Assembly (NCBI GenBank): GCA_902766095.1 | Contig: CACXCN010000002.1 | Span: forward strand, 1 to 43,871 | Direction: 5' to 3' | Length of the DNA stretch: 43,871 nucleotides | Origin: an uncultured Selenomonas sp. | GTDB lineage: Bacteria; Bacillota; Negativicutes; Selenomonadales; Selenomonadaceae | Part shown: positions 1 to 8,266 of the stretch, piece by piece | How the letters are laid out: each line of letters opens with the position of its first letter | How positions within the stretch are numbered: the stretch's first letter is position 1 | Position numbers and translations under genes: made by a program | The notes under the pieces: model-generated | What the model saw: only the letters and a program-made list of their open reading frames with translations | The model's database searches: none | What the model was told of the DNA's origin: nothing

Positions 1-111
1 CCCGCGGAAAGTACTTTCGTTCAAGCGTAGCGCGTTTAAGTACTTTCAAGGGACCTATTAAATGGGAAAAATTTTATTTTAGCCAAATCACAATAGCGGA
101 ATGGAGGAACC

Positions 112-165
112 ATGCCTGTCGCGGTGCTATACGCTTAGGCTTGGCAAAATATTGTTTCGTTACAG
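112..165 (+). repeat. Interspersed element, copy A (ATGC...TTTCGTTACAG)
   Basis: This segment starts ATGCCTGTCGCGGTG and ends TTTCGTTACAG. Two further intergenic segments in the window share the same ends (22625-22672, and 42094-42124 on the other strand), with a middle of variable length. The first 185 bases otherwise hold no gene I can support. A GGAGG precedes the ATG at 112, but the frame closes after 8 codons. Confidence 0.4.
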
Positions 166-175
166 CCCGTTCATA

Positions 176-213
176 GATAGAAAGACTGCCGCAGGCACTA
201 ACGCTTGCGGCAG
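176..213 (-). terminator. Terminator of the HPr-LDH gene
   Basis: Inverted repeat with an 11-bp stem (186-196 with 203-213, one G-T pair) and a 6-base loop. On the minus strand it is followed by a T-rich stretch (TCTTTCTATC). It lies about 37 bases past the stop codon of the LDH fusion gene, as expected for an intrinsic terminator. Confidence 0.7.
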
Positions 214-249
214 CCTCTCTATGTTATAGAAGCAGTATCTCTGCTATTA

Positions 250-1548
250 TTACTTCACTTCGGCAGCACCGAGCGGGCAGCCCTCGTTGAAGTTGCGGGC
301 GTTCTCCATGGTGACGGCAGCGATGGCCTGCAGGGCCTCGCGCGTGAAGAAGGCCTGATGGCTCGTGAGGATGAGCTGCGGGAACATGAGCAGACGGCCC
401 GTGATGTCCTCGGTCGGTACATCGGCGCTGTGGTCGGTGTAGACGTTAGCGTCCTCGCCCTCATAGACATCGAGTGCGACGGCATGGAACTTGCCCTTCT
501 TCATAGCGGCGATGAGCGCCTCAGTATCGATGAGTCCGCCGCGGGCAGCGTTGACGAGCATCGCATCATCTTTCATGAGCGAGATGGCTTTCTCGTCAAT
601 GAGATGGTAGGTGCCGCCCTCGCCCATGATGAGCGGAGCATGAATGGAGATGAGGTCAGCCTTGCGCAGGACTTCTTCCTTCGAGGCATAGGTCAGCAGG
701 CCATCTTCCTCGAGCTTCTTGTTCGGGAAAGCATCCCAGCCGATGACCGTCATGCCGTAGCCTTTGCAGATGCGGGCCATGCACTGGCCGATGCGGCCGG
801 TGCCGAGGATGCCGGCAACCTTGTTGTGGAGGTCGACGCCGAGCAGGCCGGTGAGGTCGAAATTGTTGTCCTTGACCTTGTTGTAGGCCTTGTGGAGACG
901 GCGGTTGGCTGCCTGGATGGTCGCCATGGCATGCTCAGCCACCGCGTATGGGGAGTAGGCCGGTACGCGCAGCACGGTGATGCCGTACTCAGCAGCGGCT
1001 TTCTTATCGACATTGTTGAAGCCGGCGCAGCGCAGGAGGATCAGGCGGACGCCGCCGTCATGCAGCTGCTCGATGACATCGCGCGGAGCCTCGTCGTTGA
1101 CGAAGATGCAGACCGCATCGTAGCCATTGGCGAGATGTGCAGTCTCCGAGGTCAGACGGCTGCTGAAGTACTTGATATCGACATTATAGGTGCCCTCGCC
1201 CTTGTCTTTGGCGAGCTCGCTGAAGTAAAGACGGTCATAATCCTTCGTGCCGAAGAAAGCTACCTTCAGAACCGGAACCTTCTTGTCCTTCGGACCCATG
1301 GCATCGAAAACTTCCTGGATTTTTTCGATAGCGGTATCTTCATCAGGTCCATCTACAGTGATGGTCAGTTTCGTGCCCTTCGTCGCATGGAGAGCCAGGA
1401 TTTCCAGCACGTTGTTGCCCTGAGCGGTCTCATTAGCCGTCTCCAGGGTGACAGACGATTTCAGATTCGTGCAGGCCTGAGCGATAAGCGCAGCCGGGCG
1501 AGCATGGATTCCGAGCGAGCATTTTACTTCTACCTGAATTTGTTTCAT
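250..1548 (-). CDS. HPr domain-D-lactate dehydrogenase fusion protein
   Basis: 432 residues. Residues 1-88 are an HPr phosphocarrier domain: GIHARPAA puts His at position 15 and Arg at 17, exactly as in free HPr. Residues 95-432 are a fermentative D-2-hydroxyacid (D-lactate) dehydrogenase: NAD-binding GTGRIG at 249-254, catalytic Arg336 (NAARGG), Asp360/Glu365 (DVYEGE) and His397 (TSHQAF). The 37-residue Asp-His spacing matches the family. The LDH half should reduce pyruvate to D-lactate with NADH in the cytosol. The HPr half could be phosphorylated at His15 by PTS Enzyme I. The regulatory Ser46 of Gram-positive HPr is Asn46 here, so HPr kinase should not act on it. Start chosen at 1548 because AGGAGG lies 8 bases upstream; the frame runs open 14 codons further without a ribosome site. 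A strong promoter (TTGATT-17-TATAAT) and a terminator flank it, so it is monocistronic. The fusion is seen directly; the regulatory role is inferred. Confidence 0.93.
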   Translation of the reverse strand: MKQIQVEVKCSLGIHARPAALIAQACTNLKSSVTLETANETAQGNNVLEILALHATKGTKLTITVDGPDEDTAIEKIQEVFDAMGPKDKKVPVLKVAFFGTKDYDRLYFSELAKDKGEGTYNVDIKYFSSRLTSETAHLANGYDAVCIFVNDEAPRDVIEQLHDGGVRLILLRCAGFNNVDKKAAAEYGITVLRVPAYSPYAVAEHAMATIQAANRRLHKAYNKVKDNNFDLTGLLGVDLHNKVAGILGTGRIGQCMARICKGYGMTVIGWDAFPNKKLEEDGLLTYASKEEVLRKADLISIHAPLIMGEGGTYHLIDEKAISLMKDDAMLVNAARGGLIDTEALIAAMKKGKFHAVALDVYEGEDANVYTDHSADVPTEDITGRLLMFPQLILTSHQAFFTREALQAIAAVTMENARNFNEGCPLGAAEVK

Positions 1549-1605
1549 TTTGCTTAATCCTCCTAAATAGCAGCGATCTGCCCTTTTCAAAATATCCCTA
1601 AAAGA

Positions 1606-1634
1606 ATTATAAGCCGAGTGCTAGAGTAAATCAA
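1606..1634 (-). promoter_or_regulatory. Sigma-70-type promoter of the HPr-LDH gene
   Basis: Minus-strand TTGATT (1634-1629), 17-base spacer, perfect TATAAT (1611-1606). The 5' leader to the start codon is about 50 bases. Confidence 0.7.
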
Positions 1635-1693
1635 TGCTATAATGGATATTTTTGGTGGTATTTTGATGATATTGGCGGGAATCAGAAGCATAT

Positions 1694-1722
1694 TTGACCG
1701 TAGCGGGCTGGCGTGGTAAAGT
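1694..1722 (+). promoter_or_regulatory. Candidate promoter of the NAGPA gene
   Basis: TTGACC (1694-1699), 17-base spacer, TAAAGT (1717-1722). It is about 80 bases upstream of the start at 1800. The -10 match is moderate. Confidence 0.4.
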
Positions 1723-1799
1723 AGAAGGCAGACGCGTTTGCAGAACGCTCTTTTTCTGGGACCTACAGGTAACTCTTTGTATTAAGGAAGTAAGCATCC

Positions 1800-3302
1800 A
1801 TGAAAGGCAGATTTTTCTCGAGATGGGCTGGTCGTGCAGCCGGATTGGCATTAGCCCTTTCTATAGGTTTTATGCCGGCTGCCTGGGCGGCCGAGGTGAA
1901 TGATGTACGCGTGCATAGCGGCGAGACGCATGACCGCGTCGTGCTGGATCTCTCGGAGCTCAGTCCCTATCGCCTGACTACGGCGTCTGATGGCCGCGTC
2001 GTGACACTCGACCTGACGGATAGTGCGGCTGCCAAGAATTTTAAGAAACTATCTATACATTCGCAGCGCATTGTCAGCGTGAAATACAGCGAGAGCAAAG
2101 GCCATTTCCTCGTCACATTCCAGCTGGCGGACGGATTCCGGGCCAAAGCCGGGCGGGCCGCTAAGCCGGCGCGCGTATTCGTGGATATCGTGCCGGTGCA
2201 GTCGGCGTCGTCGAAGAAGACGGACAGACCAGCTGCGACGCAGCCAGCGGCTAAAGCAGAGGCTGGGGCCGAGGGCCTATCGCAGCAGGATTTCGATGGC
2301 CTGTATACCGAGATCGCGGCGCCGGGCATCGCGAAGAAGACGTATGTATATTGGAACAATGCCGGCAAGGTGACGGCCTATTTCGTCGAGGCTGATGCCA
2401 GCAAATATACGATCATGCCCGAACTGGCCCGGGGCCAGGTGCCCGGACGGCAGAGCGTCTCCGGCATCTCTGACCGCACGCAGGCCGTAGCAGCCATAAA
2501 TGCGAATTATTTTGCACCTGATGGCGATATCATCGGTCTATTGAAGATCAACGGTCTCGTGTGTGGGACAACATACTACGACCGCTCGGCCGTGGGCATC
2601 ATGCCGGATGGCAGCCTTGTCTGGGGGCGTGGGACATATACGGGCAGTGTGACGCTTGGCAAGGTGACGCAGCCGGTCGGCGGCGTCGACTGCGAGCGCG
2701 GTGCGGATGAACTCGTCATCTACAATAAATGGTACGGCAAGACGACTGGCACGAATGAGTATGGTCGTGAATATGTCGTGCGCAATGGCCGGGTGACGGA
2801 CATACGGACGAATGACTCGCCGATTCCGACGGGCGATGGTGACTGCGTGATTTCCGTTCATGGTAAGGTAGCGGAAGCTTTTGCCGGAGTACAGGTCGGT
2901 GACAAGGCCAGCATCACGCAGGAGCTGGGGCATCCCTGGGATGAGGCGCGTGATATCATAGGCGCCGGCCCGCGCCTCGTCGAGAATGACAAGGTCAATG
3001 TGACAGTCGCTGAGGAACAGTTCCCCGGCGATATCCGCTATGGCCGGGCACCGCGCAGCGCCTTCGCAGTGCTCGATAATGGCAACTATCTGTTCGGCGT
3101 CGTCGATGGCCGTCAGTCGCACAGCGTCGGTCTGACGCTCACCGAGTGGGCCGAACTGCTGCGCAAGTTCGGAGCGCGCGATGCCATCAATTTCGATGGC
3201 GGCGGCTCGAGCGAGCTCGTGCTCGGGGGCAAGGTGCTGAACTCGCCGTCGGACGGACACGAGCGGCCGGTCGGTTCTGCCCTGGTATTGCTGCAGCGCT
3301 GA
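1800..3302 (+). CDS. Exported AMIN-domain / phosphodiester glycosidase (NAGPA) family protein
   Basis: 500 residues. An N-terminal signal peptide ends near residue 30 (AAWA|AEV). Residues 32-130 look like an AMIN domain (RVVLDLSEL, VVTLDL), a module that targets envelope enzymes to peptidoglycan. After an Ala/Lys-rich linker, residues 195-500 match the NAGPA/DUF2233 phosphodiester glycosidase family, with the hallmark NFDGGGSSELV near 464-474 and NSPSDGHERPV close to the end. Such proteins act outside the cytoplasm on sugar phosphodiesters; the substrate here is unknown. The ATG at 1800 follows a TAAGGAAG ribosome site. It precedes another exported protein and murA on the same strand, an envelope-themed group. 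The family call is firm; the exact reaction is not. Confidence 0.88.
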   Translation: MKGRFFSRWAGRAAGLALALSIGFMPAAWAAEVNDVRVHSGETHDRVVLDLSELSPYRLTTASDGRVVTLDLTDSAAAKNFKKLSIHSQRIVSVKYSESKGHFLVTFQLADGFRAKAGRAAKPARVFVDIVPVQSASSKKTDRPAATQPAAKAEAGAEGLSQQDFDGLYTEIAAPGIAKKTYVYWNNAGKVTAYFVEADASKYTIMPELARGQVPGRQSVSGISDRTQAVAAINANYFAPDGDIIGLLKINGLVCGTTYYDRSAVGIMPDGSLVWGRGTYTGSVTLGKVTQPVGGVDCERGADELVIYNKWYGKTTGTNEYGREYVVRNGRVTDIRTNDSPIPTGDGDCVISVHGKVAEAFAGVQVGDKASITQELGHPWDEARDIIGAGPRLVENDKVNVTVAEEQFPGDIRYGRAPRSAFAVLDNGNYLFGVVDGRQSHSVGLTLTEWAELLRKFGARDAINFDGGGSSELVLGGKVLNSPSDGHERPVGSALVLLQR

Positions 3303-3366
3303 AGACGACGCCGTTGGAGTTATATGCATACTTTTTGCCGGATGGCAGGTTTTTGCAGACTGTGTG

Positions 3367-3375
3367 TGGTATAAT
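3367..3375 (+). promoter_or_regulatory. Extended -10 promoter of the S55 gene
   Basis: TGGTATAAT, an extended -10 (TGnTATAAT), about 60 bases upstream of the TTG start at 3438. I see no good -35. A small hairpin (TCAGGC/GCCTGA, 3405-3421) lies between it and the ribosome site. Confidence 0.5.
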
Positions 3376-3437
3376 ACTAAACATGGAATATTTTGGTCAG
3401 CTTGTCAGGCATACAGCCTGATTATGAGGTGAATCCT

Positions 3438-5522
3438 TTGCGTAAATATTTGAAGAAAATCGTCGCTATAGGGATGGCGGTGTCTCTGCTCGGTTCGTAC
3501 GGGGGCACAGCAGCGGCGATGGAGCCGATCATGTCCTATAGCGAGGTCGAGCCGGGAGCTCAGGGGACTGCCCATACCGTGGTCGATGCCTCGGGTGAGA
3601 TCAAGCAGTTCGATGTCGAGATCATCGGCAATGTCGATAATGACAAGGGCTCAGACCGCATGATCATGGCCAAGGCCTCGGGGCCGGTCGTGCGTGCGGC
3701 TGGTGGCGTGCTGCAAGGCATGAGCGGCAGTCCGGTATACATCGATGGCAAGCTCATAGGAGCCCTGTCAGCCGGTATCAAGGATATGACGCCGTATACG
3801 TTCTTCATCACTCCGATCGAGGATATGCTGCCCCTGTGGCAGATGCCGGACCGCAAGAACAAGACGCGCATCCGCAGCTTTGACTATAAGAAATATCTGG
3901 CCGACCGCAAGAAAGCGGAGGAAGAGGCTAAGAAGAAAGCAGCGGCTGAGGCTCAGAAAACGGCCGATACGGCTGGTCAGGCGTCAGCCATCGATGCCGC
4001 TACGGCCAGCAAGATTGATGACGAGCTGGCTAAGATAAAGGCGAAATATAAGCAGGAAGATCAGAAAGACAAGGCAGAAAGCGCAGCGGAGTCAAAGGGG
4101 GATAAGGCCCAGTCCGACCAGACGTCTCCAGACAAGAAGACGGAAGCGAAGCCGGCTGAGAATGCTGGACCGGCAGAACCGGCGGCAGATGCGGCCAAGG
4201 CCAAGGCTGAGCCGAAGGCTAAGCTTTTCCTGTCGGGCTTCAACAGCGCGGGTCTCGCTTTCATGAAGAAGACGATGGATCCGAATGGCAAGTATGAGTT
4301 CCTGCCGATGGGCGGCGTCGCGAGCGGAGATGGCTCCGATACGGACTATGATGCCTCGCTGCTGCCGGGAGCTGCGGTCGGAGTAGCTGCCTGCTACGGG
4401 GATTTCTCAGTAGGAGCGACAGGGACGGTAACGGCCGTCGATGGCAAGCGCATCCTTGCGTTCGGTCATCCGTTCCTGCACCGCGGTAATGTGAACTATT
4501 TCATGACCGATGCGAAGATCATCGGCACAATCAGCGGCCAGAGTCTCGGTATGAAGGTCGCAACGATCGGCCATATCATCGGACGCATCTCGCAGGACCG
4601 TGAGACCGGCATCGCTGGCACGCTCGGTGATTTCCCGTCAGTCGTACCGATCAAAGTGCACATCAAGGATAATTCGCTCGGCCGGGATGAGAATTTCGGC
4701 GCGCGCATTGCCTATGACGAGGACTTCCTGTCCCAGCTGTCCGGCGGTATCGCCTATGCAGCGATGAGCCGCACGGCCGACGATCTCAGTGCCAGCACGG
4801 CGAACTTGCAGTTCACGATCCGCACGAATGCCGTAAAGGATGGCAAATTCGTGCGCAGCAATATGTTCTACAATACCGCTGATGTCGGTCAGATCGCTGT
4901 CAGCGAGCTGATGCAGGCCATGAATATCATATGCTCCAATACGGACAAGGAATCGGATATCATCGATGTGCAGGTGGATGTAACGCTCAATTCCGGACGT
5001 AAGACAGCTACGCTCCTGTCGGCCATACCAGATAAATCCAGCGTCAAACCGGGCGATACCGTCAATTTCAAGACGACGATCAAGCCGTATCGCGCCGATA
5101 AGCAGACGCTCATGATACCGTTCACAGTGCCGAAGAATCAGCCGGCCGGCAAACTGGCCCTCGATGTGCGTGGCGGCAGCCTCGTGCCGATCACGGCGAT
5201 GCAGCTGCTCCAGCAGACGGGAGTAGCCGTCGCAGCGGATGACACGAAGCAGCTGACGACGGAGGAGCAGCTCGACAAGCTCAAGAACTCCGGCCGCAGC
5301 AATGATATCGTCATAGCTCCGACGCCGGTCGTTCTGACCGAGCAGCAGCAGGCGAAACTGGCCCGCGAGGCTGCCAAGGCAGCGCGCAAGCAGGCGAAGC
5401 AGCCACGCAAGGTCAATCTCCTTGGCGTGAACAAAGAAAAGAAGTCGGGCGAGACGAAATTCGAGACGAAATACATCATAGATAATGTCATACACACGTC
5501 GCTGCAGATCGTAGAGAAATAA
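3438..5522 (+). CDS. SpoIVB-like peptidase S55 domain protein, exported
   Basis: 694 residues from a TTG start; GAGGTG lies 6 bases upstream, and the frame extends 15 codons further without a ribosome site. A signal peptide ends near residue 27 (GTAAA|ME). An S55-type serine motif GMSGSP with GKLIGA sits at 94-107, and a second block LAFGHPFLHRG carries His344. Between them (about 155-275) is a Lys/Ala/Glu/Pro-rich low-complexity insert, probably helical and flexible. In sporulation SpoIVB, as I recall, the catalytic His precedes the Ser motif; here the order is reversed, as in a broader bacterial S55 family. Another Lys/Ala-rich stretch lies near the C terminus (about 620-665). No other sporulation gene is in the window, so a sporulation role should not be assumed. 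It lies between an AMIN/NAGPA protein and murA, which suggests envelope work. Substrate unknown. Confidence 0.85.
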   Translation: MRKYLKKIVAIGMAVSLLGSYGGTAAAMEPIMSYSEVEPGAQGTAHTVVDASGEIKQFDVEIIGNVDNDKGSDRMIMAKASGPVVRAAGGVLQGMSGSPVYIDGKLIGALSAGIKDMTPYTFFITPIEDMLPLWQMPDRKNKTRIRSFDYKKYLADRKKAEEEAKKKAAAEAQKTADTAGQASAIDAATASKIDDELAKIKAKYKQEDQKDKAESAAESKGDKAQSDQTSPDKKTEAKPAENAGPAEPAADAAKAKAEPKAKLFLSGFNSAGLAFMKKTMDPNGKYEFLPMGGVASGDGSDTDYDASLLPGAAVGVAACYGDFSVGATGTVTAVDGKRILAFGHPFLHRGNVNYFMTDAKIIGTISGQSLGMKVATIGHIIGRISQDRETGIAGTLGDFPSVVPIKVHIKDNSLGRDENFGARIAYDEDFLSQLSGGIAYAAMSRTADDLSASTANLQFTIRTNAVKDGKFVRSNMFYNTADVGQIAVSELMQAMNIICSNTDKESDIIDVQVDVTLNSGRKTATLLSAIPDKSSVKPGDTVNFKTTIKPYRADKQTLMIPFTVPKNQPAGKLALDVRGGSLVPITAMQLLQQTGVAVAADDTKQLTTEEQLDKLKNSGRSNDIVIAPTPVVLTEQQQAKLAREAAKAARKQAKQPRKVNLLGVNKEKKSGETKFETKYIIDNVIHTSLQIVEK

Positions 5523-5529
5523 GGAAGGC

Positions 5530-5557
5530 TTGACTTCTTGGAATTTCATAGTAGACT
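5530..5557 (+). promoter_or_regulatory. Promoter of murA
   Basis: TTGACT (5530-5535), 16-base spacer, TAGACT (5552-5557), right after the S55 stop codon and about 65 bases before the murA start. Confidence 0.5.
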
Positions 5558-5621
5558 AGTGAATGATGTCCGTTAGAATACGGATGGTTTGCAGGTACCG
5601 TCAGGAGGAATACGAACCTAC

Positions 5622-6887
5622 ATGGAAAAGTTGATCATAAATGGTGGACGCCGCTTGGAGGGGCATGTGAAGATAAGCGGGGCCAAGAACGCCGTGCTGC
5701 CGATCATAGCGGCTACATTGCTCGGTCAGGATGCTCCGAGTCTGCTCGATGAGGTGCCCGCACTCGAGGATGTCCATACCATAACCGAGGTGCTCAAGAA
5801 ACTCGGCGTCCAGGCTGAGTTTGATGCTGTGCGCCATCAGATGAAGGTAGACAGCTCGGTCATAGGCAGCTGCGAGGCTCCGTATGACCTGGTGCGCAAG
5901 ATGCGTGCCTCGTTCCTGATCATGGGGCCGTTGCTCGCCCGTTGCGGACAGGCCAAGATATCGCTGCCGGGCGGCTGTGCCATCGGGACGCGTCCGATCG
6001 ATCTGCACTTGAAGGGCTTCGAGGCTCTCGGCGCCCAGATAAAGATCGGTCATGGCTTCATAGAAGCTACAGCGCCTGACGGGCTGGTAGGCACGAAGAT
6101 ATATCTCGATTTCCCGAGCGTCGGAGCGACCGAGAACATCATCATGGCGGCCTCGATGGCCAAAGGTCAGACGATACTTGAGAATCCGGCTCAGGAGCCG
6201 GAAATCGTCGATCTGGCGAACTACCTCAATGTCATGGGCGCCGATATCCGTGGAGCGGGCACGAACGTCATCAAGATCAACGGCGTGCCGAAGCTGCAGG
6301 GGCGTGGCTATACTATCATCCCGGATCGTATCGAGGCTGGCACCTACATGGTAGCCGCCGCCATGACGCGCGGTGATGTGTACATCGAGAATGCCATCAC
6401 GGAGCATCTGAAGCCGGTCATCGCCAAGCTCAAAGAGGCTGGCGTGAAGATCGAGGAAGACGTGGATGGCGTGCGCGTCACCTGCGACCGCCGCACGAAG
6501 GCTGTCGATATAAAGACCATGCCGTATCCGGGCTTCCCGACCGATATGCAGGCCCAGTTCATGGCGATGCTGGCCATATCCGAGGGAACGAGCCTCGTGA
6601 CGGAGACGGTGTTCGAAAACCGCTTCATGCATGTCGATGAGCTGAAGCGCATGGGCGCCAATATAAAGATCGATGGGCGGACATCAGTAGTCGAAGGGGT
6701 CGACTCGCTGATGGGCTGCCAGGTGAAGGCGACCGATCTCAGAGCTGGTGCCGCTATGGTACTGGCAGGCCTCGTCGCTGAGGGCGAGACACAGGTCGGC
6801 TATATCCATCATATCGACCGCGGCTATGACAATCTCGTCGCCAAGCTGGTGGGACTTGGCGCGGATATACGTCGTGTGAACCAGTAA
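5622..6887 (+). CDS. murA: UDP-N-acetylglucosamine 1-carboxyvinyltransferase
   Basis: 421 residues, the usual MurA length. It transfers enolpyruvate from PEP to UDP-GlcNAc, the first committed step of peptidoglycan synthesis, in the cytosol. Lys22 (GAKNA) and the PEP/fosfomycin-reactive Cys119 in [11 protein letters not shown] are present, so fosfomycin sensitivity at the target is expected. The characteristic repeated EPSP-synthase fold motifs ([33 protein letters not shown]) are intact. The start at ATG 5622 follows AGGAGG with a slightly long 13-base gap; the frame is open 11 codons upstream. It has its own promoter and a strong terminator after the stop. Confidence 0.97.
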   Translation: MEKLIINGGRRLEGHVKISGAKNAVLPIIAATLLGQDAPSLLDEVPALEDVHTITEVLKKLGVQAEFDAVRHQMKVDSSVIGSCEAPYDLVRKMRASFLIMGPLLARCGQAKISLPGGCAIGTRPIDLHLKGFEALGAQIKIGHGFIEATAPDGLVGTKIYLDFPSVGATENIIMAASMAKGQTILENPAQEPEIVDLANYLNVMGADIRGAGTNVIKINGVPKLQGRGYTIIPDRIEAGTYMVAAAMTRGDVYIENAITEHLKPVIAKLKEAGVKIEEDVDGVRVTCDRRTKAVDIKTMPYPGFPTDMQAQFMAMLAISEGTSLVTETVFENRFMHVDELKRMGANIKIDGRTSVVEGVDSLMGCQVKATDLRAGAAMVLAGLVAEGETQVGYIHHIDRGYDNLVAKLVGLGADIRRVNQ

Positions 6888-6903
6888 ATTCAGCAGTTAT
6901 GGG

Positions 6904-6937
6904 AAATAGTGTTGGGCATATGCTCAGCACTATTTTT
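6904..6937 (+). terminator. Terminator of murA
   Basis: Near-perfect hairpin (AAATAGTG...CACTATTT, extended to about 14 bp with G-T pairs, 4-base loop) running into TTTTT. Confidence 0.85.
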
Positions 6938-7023
6938 GTCATACAGCCTTTGTGATAAAAATAACTATAGCTCTTACTTATCTATCATTTTTTGCATTTG
7001 TTTTTATATTTTGGGAGGAACCG

Positions 7024-8103
7024 ATGAATAACTACGATGAGCCGCTCGATCTGCGGCATATACGACTGAAGAACCGCATCATACGCTCAGCCGTACACTC
7101 GTTCCTGGCAGGGCAGGACGGGTATATGACGGAGGATGAATATCAGATGTACGAGACGCTGGCTCAGGGCGGCGTCGGCACCATCATCACGGGCCATTGC
7201 TGCGTCGATCCGCTCGGACGCGCCAATGAGGAACAGGTCAATATATATGGTGACCAGTACATCGACCAGTTCCGGCGGGCCGTAAAGATCGCGCATGAGC
7301 AGGATGTGCGCTTCATCCCGCAGATCAGTCATGCCGGCCCGCGCGCCATAGGCGTCGATGACTTGGCCGATGCCAGCGCACGGCCGCTGAAAAAGGGACG
7401 CCATGCCCGCGAGCTGACGGTCGACGAGATCCATCATATCGAGGAATGCTTCATCGACGCGGCTGTGCGGCTGCAGGCGGCTGGAGTCGATGGCGTGCAG
7501 CTGCATGCCGCGCATTCGTATCTATTGTCGCGCTTCATCGACCCGACGTTCAACCAGCGCACGGATGAGTATGGCGGCAGCGTCATGAATCGCTTCCGCA
7601 TGACCGAGGAAATCATCCGGGGGATCAAGGCGCGCTGCGGGGAGGATTTCCCGGTGCTCATAAAGATCAATATCGACACGAAGCATGAGGACCACGCAGG
7701 CTACCGGGCTGGCATGCGCGAGATCATGAAGCGCTGCCGGGAACTGGGCGTCGAGCTCGTCGAGCTCTCAGGCGTCGATTTCATCAATCAGCCGAAAAAG
7801 GCTACGCTCTACTATCTCGATGAAGCCGCTGCCCTGAAGGCCGATGTGCCGGGGCAGCCCATGAGTCTCGTCGGTGGCGTGCGCTCCAAGGCGGACATGC
7901 GCCAGGTCATAGAGGCAGGGCTCGACGCCGTGTCGCTGGGCCGTGCGCTCATAGCGGAGCCGGACTTCCTGCTGCGCGGCGAGGAGCCATCGATCTGCGT
8001 GTCCTGCAGCCGCTGCTTCGTCCTGCCGCATATGCATCCCGGCATGCGTTGCGTTTGGCAATGGAAGAAAGAGCGGGCGCGTATGCGGGCGGCCAAGGCC
8101 TGA
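7024..8103 (+). CDS. Old yellow enzyme family NADH:flavin oxidoreductase (single-domain)
   Basis: 359 residues, a TIM-barrel FMN oxidoreductase of the OYE family: LKNRIIRSA near the N terminus, GVQLHAAHSYLLSRF with DEYGGS in the middle, and a late GGVRS...LGRALIAEPD phosphate-binding block. It ends soon after the barrel, so it lacks the NADPH/FAD domains of 2,4-dienoyl-CoA reductase. Near the C terminus are Cys325, 328, 331 and 343 (CVSCSRC...C). This resembles the 4Fe-4S ligand set of dienoyl-CoA reductases (C-x2-C-x3-C-x11-C), but the second gap is x2 here. It probably reduces an activated C=C bond; substrate unknown. ATG 7024 follows GGGAGG; the frame is open upstream but without a ribosome site. 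Confidence 0.88.
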   Translation: MNNYDEPLDLRHIRLKNRIIRSAVHSFLAGQDGYMTEDEYQMYETLAQGGVGTIITGHCCVDPLGRANEEQVNIYGDQYIDQFRRAVKIAHEQDVRFIPQISHAGPRAIGVDDLADASARPLKKGRHARELTVDEIHHIEECFIDAAVRLQAAGVDGVQLHAAHSYLLSRFIDPTFNQRTDEYGGSVMNRFRMTEEIIRGIKARCGEDFPVLIKINIDTKHEDHAGYRAGMREIMKRCRELGVELVELSGVDFINQPKKATLYYLDEAAALKADVPGQPMSLVGGVRSKADMRQVIEAGLDAVSLGRALIAEPDFLLRGEEPSICVSCSRCFVLPHMHPGMRCVWQWKKERARMRAAKA

Positions 8104-8208
8104 GTACGTGTTGCTCCATTGTCAGTAGACGAAGCACAGGCAATTGCCAGCGGTGTGCGCGTACAATGGACACAGCGTCAACATGTAGCATTTTTCTTTG
8201 TAAACCCT

Positions 8209-8230
8209 AGGATATTTTTTCAAATATCCT
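8209..8230. promoter_or_regulatory. 22-bp palindrome abutting the cstA promoter (operator candidate)
   Basis: AGGATATTT-TTTC-AAATATCCT: two perfect 9-bp arms, ending one base before the -35 of the cstA promoter. The placement suits a regulator site. It could also end the upstream OYE transcript, but it is AT-rich and has no T tail. Confidence 0.5.
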
Positions 8231-8231
8231 G

Positions 8232-8260
8232 TTGACAGTGTATACACAAAGTGGTAATAT
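8232..8260 (+). promoter_or_regulatory. Strong promoter of cstA
   Basis: Perfect -35 TTGACA (8232-8237), 17-base spacer, TAATAT (8255-8260). The spacer contains GTGTATACAC (8238-8247), a perfect 10-bp palindrome that may be a second regulator site. Confidence 0.8.
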
Positions 8261-8266
8261 ACATTT

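Noticed and set aside
1-111. Repeated AAGTACTTTC motif at the window start
   Set aside because: Two short copies only, at the sequence edge; no context to interpret them.
205-1557. 450-codon open frame antisense to the HPr-LDH gene
   Set aside because: It mirrors the LDH gene in a high-GC region, has no family resemblance, and the minus-strand protein is clearly real.
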